The position numbers were made by a program, and so were the translations under genes. Positions 6,302-12,680 of a stretch of DNA of 14,207 nt are shown piece after piece. How positions within the stretch are numbered: the first letter of the stretch is position 1; every line of letters begins with the position of its first letter. Origin of the DNA: an uncultured Lachnospiraceae bacterium (GTDB lineage Bacteria; Bacillota; Clostridia; Lachnospirales; Lachnospiraceae); assembly GCA_958422845.1 (NCBI GenBank), contig CATZPU010000010.1:1-14207 (forward strand). Direction: 5' to 3'. The notes beneath the pieces are model-generated. The model ran no database searches. It was not told the DNA's origin and was given only the letters and a program-made list of their open reading frames with translations.

Positions 6302-8434
6302 ATGTATGTAATCAAAAAAGACGGAACGAAGGAAGCATTTAATGTGCAGAAGATCATCGTTGCCGTAAATAAATCAGCAGCCCGCATCTTGTATAAGTTT
6401 ACAGAGGAAGAGCTTCAGTTCCTCTGCGATTTTGCGAAGGAAAAAGCGGAGTCTCTGCATAAAGAGGGCATCACGATTCAGGAGATGCACAACATCGTTG
6501 AGGGAGCGCTGGAGGCTGTGAATCCTGCCGTAGCGAAAAGCTATCGCGATTACCGCAACTACAAGCTTGATTTTATTCATATGATGGACGATGTTTACAC
6601 AAAAAGCCAGTCTATCCGCTATATCGGCGATAAGAGTAATGCAAATACGGACAGCGCTCTCGTTGCGACGAAGAGGAGTCTTATCTTTAATGAGCTGAAT
6701 AAAGAGCTTTACCGTAAGTTTTTTATGACGCGGGACGAGCTGCAGGCGTGCAAGGACGGATATATTTACATTCACGACCAGTCGGCGCGTCTTGATACGA
6801 TGAACTGCTGTCTGTTTGACGTCGGTTCTGTTTTAAAAGACGGATTTGAGATGGGAAACGTCTGGTACAATGAGCCTAAGACGCTCGATACGGCGTTTGA
6901 CGTTATGGGAGATATTATTTTGAGTACGGCTGCGCAGCAGTACGGCGGTTTTACCGTGCCGGAAGTAGATAAGATCCTTGCTCCATACGCAAAGAAAAGT
7001 TTTGAAAAATATCAGGAAGAATTTATGAAATATGCCGATCCGTCATGGGAGGGCGCAGAGGAAAGATCGTATCAGTATGCGCAGGACAAGGTTCGCCGTG
7101 ACTGCGATCAGGGCTGGCAGGGGATTGAGTATAAGCTTAATACCGTAGGTTCTTCACGTGGGGATTATCCGTTTGTGACGGTGACGCTCGGTCTTGGCAC
7201 AGATGATTTTGCAAGGATGATCTCTATATCTCTGCTGGAAGTCCACAAAGGGGGACAGGGAAAAACGGGAAATAAAAAACCGGTTCTTTTCCCGAAGATC
7301 GTGTTCCTTTATGATGAAAACCTGCACTGTCCGGGCGGCGCATGCGAGGATGTGTTTGAGGCAGGCATCGAATGTTCGGCAAAGACTATGTACCCTGACT
7401 GGCTTTCTATGACAGGCGAGGGATATATTTCAAGCATGTATAAAAAATACGGAAAGGTGATCAGCCCGATGGGCTGCCGCGCATTCTTAAGCCCGTGGTA
7501 TGAGAGAGGCGGTATGGAGCCTGCTGACGAGAATGATTCTCCGGTATTTGTCGGCAGATTCAATGTGGGCGCCGTCAGCCTTCATTTGCCGATGATCCTT
7601 GCAAAATCCCGTGCGGAGAGCCGTGATTTCTATGAAGTGCTTGACTATTATCTGGAAATGATCCGCCGTCTGCATATCCGCACGTACGAGTATCTTGGCG
7701 AGATGCGTGCTTCTACGAATCCGCTTGCATACTGCGAGGGCGGATTCTATGGCGGGCATTTAAAACCGAATGACAAGATCAAGCCGCTCTTAAAGCCGAT
7801 GACATCGTCCTTTGGCATTACTGCACTGAACGAGCTGCAGGAGCTTTATAATGGAAAATCAATCGCAGAAGACGGACAGTTCGCACTGGAGGTATTGCAG
7901 TATATCAATGACAGAGTTGCGGAATTCAAAAGAGAGGACGGCTGGCTTTACGCGATCTACGGTACACCGGCAGAGAGCCTCTGCGGACTTCAGGTGGAGC
8001 AGTTCCGCAAAAAATACGGAATTGTTGAGAATGTTTCCGACCGTCCGTACGTAAGCAACAGCTTCCACTGCCACGTAACAGAGGATCTGACACCGATTGA
8101 AAAGCAGGATCTGGAAGGTCGTTTCTGGGAGCTTTGCAACGGCGGAAAGATACAGTACGTACGTTATCCGATCGATTACAATATCGAGGCGATCAAGAGC
8201 CTGATCCGCCGTGCAATGAGCCTTGGATATTATGAAGGAGTAAATCTGTCCCTTGCCTACTGCGATGACTGCGGCCATCAGGAGCTGGAGATGGATGTGT
8301 GTCCGAAATGCGGTTCCCGCAATCTCACAAAGATCGACCGAATGAACGGTTATCTTTCATATAGCCGCGTCCACGGCGATACGCGTCTGAACGCAGCAAA
8401 AATGGCAGAGATCGCAGAACGAAAAAGCATGTGA
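6302..8434 (+). CDS. nrdD: Anaerobic (class III) ribonucleoside-triphosphate reductase
   Basis: Glycyl-radical enzyme that reduces ribonucleoside triphosphates to deoxyribonucleotides without oxygen. An N-terminal ATP-cone (about residues 1-95, beginning YVIKKDGTKEAFNVQKI) indicates allosteric control by ATP/dATP. The conserved active-site block TMNCCLFDVG is at 166-175. The C-terminus has a zinc-binding site of four cysteines (654, 657, 667, 670; CDDC and CPKC) and the radical motif RMNGYLS with Gly683. The 710-residue length is normal and the frame is intact. The start is supported by AAGGAG at 6287-6292, 9 nt upstream. The activase gene nrdG, usually next to nrdD, is not in this window. 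The paired NrdR-like boxes upstream suggest dNTP-responsive repression. Confidence 0.96.
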   Translation: MYVIKKDGTKEAFNVQKIIVAVNKSAARILYKFTEEELQFLCDFAKEKAESLHKEGITIQEMHNIVEGALEAVNPAVAKSYRDYRNYKLDFIHMMDDVYTKSQSIRYIGDKSNANTDSALVATKRSLIFNELNKELYRKFFMTRDELQACKDGYIYIHDQSARLDTMNCCLFDVGSVLKDGFEMGNVWYNEPKTLDTAFDVMGDIILSTAAQQYGGFTVPEVDKILAPYAKKSFEKYQEEFMKYADPSWEGAEERSYQYAQDKVRRDCDQGWQGIEYKLNTVGSSRGDYPFVTVTLGLGTDDFARMISISLLEVHKGGQGKTGNKKPVLFPKIVFLYDENLHCPGGACEDVFEAGIECSAKTMYPDWLSMTGEGYISSMYKKYGKVISPMGCRAFLSPWYERGGMEPADENDSPVFVGRFNVGAVSLHLPMILAKSRAESRDFYEVLDYYLEMIRRLHIRTYEYLGEMRASTNPLAYCEGGFYGGHLKPNDKIKPLLKPMTSSFGITALNELQELYNGKSIAEDGQFALEVLQYINDRVAEFKREDGWLYAIYGTPAESLCGLQVEQFRKKYGIVENVSDRPYVSNSFHCHVTEDLTPIEKQDLEGRFWELCNGGKIQYVRYPIDYNIEAIKSLIRRAMSLGYYEGVNLSLAYCDDCGHQELEMDVCPKCGSRNLTKIDRMNGYLSYSRVHGDTRLNAAKMAEIAERKSM

Positions 8435-8442
8435 TAAAACAG

Positions 8443-8603
8443 TTCAGTACGACAGCAGTGCAAAAAAAGGCGAAACAGGCTTGCCTGTATGAGCCTCTTT
8501 TTGGTACTGCGCAGTCGGGCGGAACGCCCGACAGTCACAGACAAAAGTGCCGTAAGGTACGACTGACGGCGAAGCCGGCAGGTCTGTGACATGTCGTACT
8601 GGA
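8443..8603 (+). ncRNA. Multibranched structured element closed by a long-range helix
   Basis: A perfect 10-bp long-range helix, CAGTACGACA 8445-8454 with TGTCGTACTG 8592-8601 (12 bp counting outer T-G and T-A pairs), encloses several hairpins. These are the terminator-like hairpin 8462-8502; GTCGGGCG 8514-8521 with CGCCCGAC 8525-8532; and a 9-bp helix GTCACAGAC 8534-8542 with GTCTGTGAC 8582-8590. The last carries two arms: GTGCC/GGTAC 8547-8560 with a GTAA tetraloop, and CTG-CGGC/GCCG-CAG 8563-8581. Almost every base can be paired. I recognise no Rfam family. It could be a structured RNA, a leader of the peptidase gene, or a MITE-like repeat whose ends are the closing helix. Confidence 0.5.
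8462..8502 (+). terminator. Terminator-like hairpin after nrdD
   Basis: A-tract, AGGC 8468-8471 with GCCT 8493-8496, an inner helix ACAGG 8475-8479 with CCTGT 8484-8488, then TTTTT at 8498-8502. A-tract and T-tract can pair and the hairpin would work on either strand. It begins 27 nt after the nrdD stop. Confidence 0.65.
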
Positions 8604-8629
8604 AGACTGGCGAAAACTACGTTTTACAG

Positions 8630-8720
8630 GAATGGGCTAAACGCCCATTCAGCCGCAGGGAGCTGCAAAGCAGCGAGAAGCCCCACAGGGGCGCTCTGCG
8701 GTCTGCATGGCAAAGCAGAG
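8630..8720 (+). ncRNA. Second run of hairpins upstream of the M42 peptidase
   Basis: GAATGGGC 8630-8637 pairs with GCCCATTC 8643-8650. A three-way junction is closed by CGCAGGG 8654-8660 with CTCTGCG 8694-8700 (one G-U) and holds GCTGC/GCAGC 8662-8674 and GCCCC/GGGGC 8680-8692. TCTGC 8702-8706 pairs with GCAGA 8715-8719. GCAGAG 8715-8720 can instead pair with CTCTGC 8694-8699 and break the junction, giving two exclusive states 28-50 nt before the peptidase start. No sigma-70-like promoter was found in 8503-8747. Confidence 0.45.
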
Positions 8721-8747
8721 ATTGTAAGATCGGGGAGGAAAACAGAT

Positions 8748-9776
8748 ATGAACTATATTGATTATATAATGGATATGACGCAGAAACTTCTGGCAATACA
8801 CAGTCCGTCAGGATTCACGCATAACGCGGCGCGTTTTCTTTGCGAGGAGCTTACAAAACTTGGATACGTGCCAAAACTAACGAATAAGGGCGCAGTGCTT
8901 GTGGATCTCGGCGGGGAAGATACTGAGGATGCAGTCCTTCTGGCTGCCCATATCGATACGCTTGGAGCCATGGTTACTCAGATTAAAGAAAACGGCAGGC
9001 TGAAGCTTACGAATATCGGAGGGCTGAATCCGAATAACACGGAGGCTGAGAACTGTCACGTTTATACGAGAGACGGAGAAGTTTATGATGCGACATTTCA
9101 GCTTACGGACGCGTCGGTGCATGTGAATGGAAAATACAGTGAGGAGAAGCGCACGTATGACAGCATGGAGGCGCTTCTTGACGAACTTGTTTCTTCAAGA
9201 GAGGATGTGGAGAAGCTTGGTATCATGACGGGAGATTTTGTCTGCTTCGAGCCGCGTACGGTCGTAACAAAGAGCGGCTATATAAAGAGCCGTTTTCTCG
9301 ACGATAAATTCAGCTCCTGCATTATTCTCGGATATGCAAAGTATTTAAAAGAACAGGGGATTACTCCAAAACGCCGTGTATACGCAATGTTTACCACATA
9401 TGAAGAAGTGGGACATGGGGGAGCGGCTGCCATACCGGAAGGTGTGACAGAGATGATCTCTGTCGATATGGGATGCGTCGGGGAAGGACTTTCCTGTGAT
9501 GAGACAATGGTATCGATCTGCGCGAAGGACAGCACAGGACCGTATGATTACGACGTTGTTTCAGGGCTTGTACAGGCTGCAAAGGAAAACGGAGTTTCCT
9601 ATGCGGTTGACGTATATCCGTATTACGGATCAGATGCAGATGTTGCACTGCGAGCAGGATATGATATTCGTCATGGTCTGATCGGGCCGGGCGTGTACGC
9701 TTCACATGGATATGAACGTTCCCACAGGAAGGGAGCAGAAAATACGTTTGAATTGCTGAAAGCATATTTGGGCTGA
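8748..9776 (+). CDS. M42 family metallo-aminopeptidase
   Basis: Predicted cytoplasmic, tetrahedral, two-metal aminopeptidase that trims peptides. The start is at 8748, set by GGGGAGG about 8 nt upstream; the frame stays open to 8586 but that part falls in the hairpin element and encodes nothing recognisable. Metal ligands and catalytic residues follow the family order: His68 in AAHIDTLG, bridging Asp185 in FLDDK, Glu219 (catalytic) and Glu220 in YEEVGHGG, Asp240 in SVDMG, and His320 in YASHGYERSH. An N-terminal block PSGFTHNAARF and an SGY-containing middle domain are also typical. Length is 342 residues, normal. The gene ends just before a strong terminator and appears to be transcribed alone or with nrdD. 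Confidence 0.92.
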   Translation: MNYIDYIMDMTQKLLAIHSPSGFTHNAARFLCEELTKLGYVPKLTNKGAVLVDLGGEDTEDAVLLAAHIDTLGAMVTQIKENGRLKLTNIGGLNPNNTEAENCHVYTRDGEVYDATFQLTDASVHVNGKYSEEKRTYDSMEALLDELVSSREDVEKLGIMTGDFVCFEPRTVVTKSGYIKSRFLDDKFSSCIILGYAKYLKEQGITPKRRVYAMFTTYEEVGHGGAAAIPEGVTEMISVDMGCVGEGLSCDETMVSICAKDSTGPYDYDVVSGLVQAAKENGVSYAVDVYPYYGSDADVALRAGYDIRHGLIGPGVYASHGYERSHRKGAENTFELLKAYLG

Positions 9777-9817
9777 AAAAAGCATACCAAAGAGAAATAA
9801 TGAATAGACAGAATGTG

Positions 9818-9863
9818 GCTGCTGTGAAATATCTGCTGAGGATATTTTGCGGCAGCTGTTTTT
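9818..9863 (+). terminator. Strong terminator after the M42 peptidase gene
   Basis: A 16-bp uninterrupted stem (three G-U pairs), 9818-9833 with 9841-9856, loop TGCTGAG, followed by TGTTTTT. Confidence 0.9.
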
Positions 9864-9973
9864 ATGTTATAGGAAAGACCTTGTCACGCTGATGCGTGAG
9901 GAGGTGTTGCATTTTGGTGGTATATGCAGTACAGAAGAGAAAATGCAATTACGCTGCATGTGAAAAATTACAA
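9864..9973. other. Intergenic stretch with direct and inverted repeats
   Basis: This part of the 453-nt gap before the second Rpn-like gene encodes nothing I can support. It holds ATAGGAAAGAC at 9869-9879 (repeated at 11239-11249), a small hairpin TCACGC-TGAT-GCGTGA at 9884-9899, and a 9-bp inverted repeat TTGCATTTT 9907-9915 with AAAATGCAA 9940-9948. Confidence 0.6.
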
Positions 9974-10002
9974 TTGACATTATAAATAATTTGTGATATA
10001 AG
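9974..10002 (+). promoter_or_regulatory. Distal promoter of the second Rpn-like gene
   Basis: A perfect TTGACA at 9974-9979, 17-bp spacer and TATAAG at 9997-10002 preceded by TGA, an extended -10. A start near 10009 gives a 221-nt AT-rich leader with small hairpins, such as GCATA-TTAT-TATGC at 10152-10165. Nothing else is recognised in the leader. Confidence 0.7.
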
Positions 10003-10186
10003 AAAATAAAAAGAATTATATAAGATAAACGAGATATAAAAGACAAGTCATTTCTGCTTTATGAAAAAAACAGAGTCTTTGCCTATGGCATCATCAAACA
10101 GCTTTTCGCTGAATATTCAAAGTACATTTTGCTTTCGATTTGTAATTTACAGCATATTATTATGCCATATATTTTCGCTGTTTTTC

Positions 10187-10215
10187 TTGCAAGATGGCAG
10201 GAACATTCTTATAAT
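10187..10215 (+). promoter_or_regulatory. Proximal promoter of the second Rpn-like gene
   Basis: TTGCAA at 10187-10192, 17 bp, TATAAT at 10210-10215: the same two hexamers and spacing as the promoter of the first Rpn-like gene. The predicted start near 10222 falls within the ribosome site, so its transcript would have only about 8 nt before the ATG. Confidence 0.5.
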
Positions 10216-10229
10216 AAAAGGAGAAACAA

Positions 10230-11174
10230 ATGAATAATGAACTCTCAAACAGTATTTCCCGGCAAGGTTTGGAAGCGCGATGTGACGCTCAGTGTAAGAA
10301 AGTACTTAGTCAGAAGATCATTCTTGCGTGGATTTTGAAGTATACGACGGATGAATTTTCGGCTCTTTCGATTGAAGAAGTTATGGATTGTATCGAGGAA
10401 GAGCCGGAGGTGGGCAGTGTTCCGGTAACTTTTTCAGGCAGAGAGGAGATTGACGGATTGCCCAATGAGAGCAGCATTCCTGCGGAGGGTGTGATCTATT
10501 ACGATATCCGTTTTGCTGCATATGTTCCTCTTCGCGGGGAAAAGATCAGAGTAATCATAAATGTAGAGGCACAGAAGGATTTTTATCCGGGTTATCAGAT
10601 TGTGACGAGAGGGATATTTTACGATGCGAGGATGCTGTCCGCCCAGCTTGGCAGGGAATTTACTCCGACGAATTACGATGAGTTGAAAAAGGTGTTTTCT
10701 ATCTGGATCTGTATGGAAGCGCCTGCTTATATCGGCAATGCGATTTCTGTGTATCAGATGAGGAAGAAAGATCTTGTAGTGGGGATTCCGGATCTGCCTC
10801 AGGCGTACGATAAGCTGTCAGTCGTGATTGTGGCGCTGAATGATAAAAAAACTACGGCAGATGAATTTCTTGCAATGATGAACGTATTGTTTTCGGTTGA
10901 GAAGCAGGCGGAAGAAAAAAGAAGGATACTTGAACAGCAGTTTCATATACCGATGCAGACTGAATTAGGGAAGGAGATAGGGCTTATGTGCAATTACAGT
11001 GATTATGTAGAGGCAAAGGGAATTGAAAAGGGTGTGCGTCAAGGTGAGGCGCAAAGCAGGATGGAAATCGCGCAGAAGCTTCTAAAGATGGGAATGAAGC
11101 TGGAAGGGATCGCGGAGGCGACATCTCTGCCGATGGAGGTGATTAAAGGGATCGCGCTTCCGGAAAAAATATAA
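10230..11174 (+). CDS. Rpn-like PD-(D/E)XK nuclease family protein (second, divergent copy)
   Basis: Another member of the PD-(D/E)XK 'nuclease family transposase' group abundant in Lachnospiraceae, from a different subfamily than the gene at 2137. The start is supported by AAAGGAG at 10217-10223, 6 nt upstream. The core is visible: GVIYYDIRFAAYVP with Asp92, then VIINVEAQKDFYPGYQIVTRG with Glu113 and Gln115 as E-x-Q, followed by IFYDARMLSAQL. A C-terminal helical region contains the G-spaced tract AKGIEKGVRQGEAQ and ends with a short repeat-like helix pair (IAEATSLPMEVIKGI) common in the family. Length is 314 residues and the frame is intact. It sits alone between two strong terminators. Nuclease activity and role are inferred. 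Confidence 0.83.
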   Translation: MNNELSNSISRQGLEARCDAQCKKVLSQKIILAWILKYTTDEFSALSIEEVMDCIEEEPEVGSVPVTFSGREEIDGLPNESSIPAEGVIYYDIRFAAYVPLRGEKIRVIINVEAQKDFYPGYQIVTRGIFYDARMLSAQLGREFTPTNYDELKKVFSIWICMEAPAYIGNAISVYQMRKKDLVVGIPDLPQAYDKLSVVIVALNDKKTTADEFLAMMNVLFSVEKQAEEKRRILEQQFHIPMQTELGKEIGLMCNYSDYVEAKGIEKGVRQGEAQSRMEIAQKLLKMGMKLEGIAEATSLPMEVIKGIALPEKI

Positions 11175-11186
11175 TACAGTTGCATA

Positions 11187-11233
11187 ATGTCCCTAAAAGA
11201 AGCGATAGAGTGCCTTCTTTTAGGGACATTTTT
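11187..11233 (+). terminator. Terminator of the second Rpn-like gene
   Basis: A perfect 16-bp stem (11187-11202 with 11214-11229; a 17th A-T pair outside), 11-nt loop, then T5. It begins 12 nt after the stop. The stem is oriented for the plus strand only; no T-run follows on the minus strand, so the convergent repressor gene has no obvious terminator of its own. Confidence 0.92.
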
Positions 11234-11265
11234 GCGCCATAGGAAAGACTGTGCCGCGTCGAATG

Positions 11266-12306
11266 TTATGCCTCTGCCGCCTGAGGCGCTTCTCCCGCCG
11301 TACCGTCCGGATAAAAGGAAACATCCAGAATCTTCCGCTGATAGGGAAGCGAGGGGTTTTCAATCCGCATTTGGAGCGTATGAACGGCTGTCTGTGCTAT
11401 ATCCATACTGGAACTGCATGCGATGGTGCTAAGCGGCGGAAGATACGGAAGCCCCTGACGGAGGCGGTCGAAGCCGATGACGGAAATATCTTCCGGCACA
11501 CGATAGCCTGCAAAACGAAGCGTATTAAGGATCACATATGCAGCCTGATCGTGGAAAACAAAGATGCCTGTGTAATCGATCGGTGAGAGAAGTTCAAGGA
11601 TCTCGCTGCAGTCTGCGGAGATCGGAAGCTTGTCTACGGAAGTGATCGTGCGGATACAGTCTGCTCCGAAACCATGCTCTGCAAGGGCGGCGCGGAATCC
11701 GCGGTCACGCTGTATCTGGGAGCCGTTTTTCTCAGGTCCCGGTACGTAGAGAAAACGGCGGTGTCCGAGACGACAAAGCTCCTTTCCGGCAATGTAGCCG
11801 CCTGCGTAGTCGTTGCAGCAGACGAGATCAGCCTGTATGTTGTCGATCTCACGGTCGACCAGTACAAAAGGAATGTTGTGTTTGCGGATCAGTCTGGTCG
11901 GCGCTGCGTTTGTCGTATATGGGAAAAACAGAATGCCGTCCGCAGAATTTGATATTGCAACATTGATCATATGAAGGACGAGGTCATCTCGGAGGTTCGT
12001 TATAAGTATCATGACCTCGTATCCGGATTCCTTCAGAAGACGGTCCATTTGCGAGATCAGGAGAGAATAATGATGGTTCAAAATATCATCTACGATGATG
12101 GCGATGATATTGCTTCGGCCGGAGCGCAGTCCAGAGGCAAAATTATTCCGGATATAGCCAAGTTCATGAGCCGTATTTTGGATTTTTTCTACAGTCTGTA
12201 CAGGCAGTTTCTCATCACCGCGCAGGGCACGGGATACAGTATTGACGGAATAACCGCAGCGCTCGGCAATTACTTTCAGTGTAACTCGTGGTGTTCTGGT
12301 ATTCAT
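11266..12306 (-). CDS. LacI family transcriptional repressor
   Basis: Predicted sugar-responsive DNA-binding regulator of the divergent ABC transporter operon. On the minus strand, the ATG at 12304-12306 is preceded by GAGGAAG 4 nt upstream. The N-terminal helix-turn-helix is VTLKVIAERCGYSVNTVSRAL (about residues 8-28), with a typical second part EKLPVQTVEKIQNTAHELGYIRNN and a hinge-like SGLRSGRSN. The remainder is a periplasmic-binding-protein-like effector domain (SADGILFFP, IPFVLVDREID, GRRFLY-like strand GHRRFLYVPGP, and ISVIGFDR). Length is 346 residues, normal. CpG-centred palindromes in the divergent promoter region are its likely operators. The inducer is unknown; a plant-type oligosaccharide is plausible from the neighbouring binding protein. 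Confidence 0.93.
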   Translation of the reverse strand: MNTRTPRVTLKVIAERCGYSVNTVSRALRGDEKLPVQTVEKIQNTAHELGYIRNNFASGLRSGRSNIIAIIVDDILNHHYSLLISQMDRLLKESGYEVMILITNLRDDLVLHMINVAISNSADGILFFPYTTNAAPTRLIRKHNIPFVLVDREIDNIQADLVCCNDYAGGYIAGKELCRLGHRRFLYVPGPEKNGSQIQRDRGFRAALAEHGFGADCIRTITSVDKLPISADCSEILELLSPIDYTGIFVFHDQAAYVILNTLRFAGYRVPEDISVIGFDRLRQGLPYLPPLSTIACSSSMDIAQTAVHTLQMRIENPSLPYQRKILDVSFYPDGTAGEAPQAAEA

Positions 12307-12417
12307 AAGGCTTCCTCACTGATGTTATATTTGTTATATGATCTTAGACCATGTATCTCCACTGATGTCAGTACATAAAGAGTATGCGTCTCTTATACTT
12401 ATGTGCTTGATTGTGTA

Positions 12418-12445
12418 TTTATATGATTATATCATTTTTTGACAA
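12418..12445 (-). promoter_or_regulatory. Promoter of the LacI-family gene with palindrome over the -35
   Basis: On the minus strand, TTGTCA (12445-12440), a 16-bp spacer and TATAAA (12423-12418). The expected start near 12411 gives a leader of about 105 nt. A perfect 12-bp palindrome ACAAATATTTGT at 12442-12453 overlaps the -35. An imperfect hairpin at about 12374-12405 lies in the leader. Confidence 0.5.
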
Positions 12446-12542
12446 ATATTTGTGAAAAGGAAAAAGAAAAAATGCACAAAAAATTCTGAGAAAAATTGTG
12501 TTAAATAACGAAATAATTAAAATGAATGAAAAATAAAAACAA

Positions 12543-12631
12543 TTTAACCGTTAAAAAAACGAAAAAATAAAAAATAAGTATTGACAAATTATAAGAATAA
12601 CGTTAATCTAATATTACAAGTTAACGTTAAC
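12543..12631. promoter_or_regulatory. Three operator-like palindromes for a LacI-family regulator
   Basis: O1: TAACGTTA at 12598-12605, centred on CG. O2: the perfect 12-bp GTTAACGTTAAC at 12620-12631, also centred on CG, 24 bp from O1. O3: TTTAAC-C-GTTAAA at 12543-12555, about 52 bp upstream of O1, the same half site with one extra base at the centre. O1 overlaps the -10 region and O2 the expected transcription start. A CpA-like or CpG-centred dyad is typical of LacI-family binding; CcpA is an alternative binder. Confidence 0.65.
12581..12609 (+). promoter_or_regulatory. Promoter of the sugar ABC operon
   Basis: A perfect TTGACA at 12581-12586, 17-bp spacer and a poor -10, TAATCT (12604-12609). 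The start would be near 12616. The weak -10 is embedded in the operator pair. Confidence 0.55.
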
Positions 12632-12680
12632 CTTCCGGAGGGGATAATTAAACACTGCAATCTGAAAGGAGAGTTTTTAG

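Larger units (their letters stand above)
9869..11249. repeat. 11-bp direct repeat flanking the second Rpn-like unit
   Basis: ATAGGAAAGAC occurs at 9869-9879 and again at 11239-11249. Each copy begins exactly 5 nt after the T5 run of a terminator. Between them lie two promoters, the whole gene and its terminator. No terminal inverted repeats were found inside the direct repeats. Confidence 0.55.

Noticed and set aside
8586..8747. In-frame 54-codon N-terminal extension of the M42 peptidase
   Set aside because: It lies in the hairpin element, encodes a Cys/Arg-rich string unlike the family, and the ATG at 8748 has a strong ribosome site and the expected family N-terminus.
1916..10071. 12-bp match TATGAAAAAAAC at 1916-1927 and 10060-10071, near both Rpn-like genes
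   Set aside because: Mostly an A7 run and at different positions relative to the two genes; likely chance in AT-rich DNA.
10061..10237. 58-codon frame (MKKTESLPMASSNSF...) with a hydrophobic stretch, overlapping the start of the second Rpn-like gene
   Set aside because: No Shine-Dalgarno site before the ATG, AT-rich composition like the leader, and no recognisable family. It could be revisited with ribosome profiling.
11187..11432. Plus-strand open frame beginning MSLKEAIECLLLG
   Set aside because: Its first 16 codons are the terminator stem-loop of the second Rpn-like gene, and the rest is antisense to the LacI-family gene.
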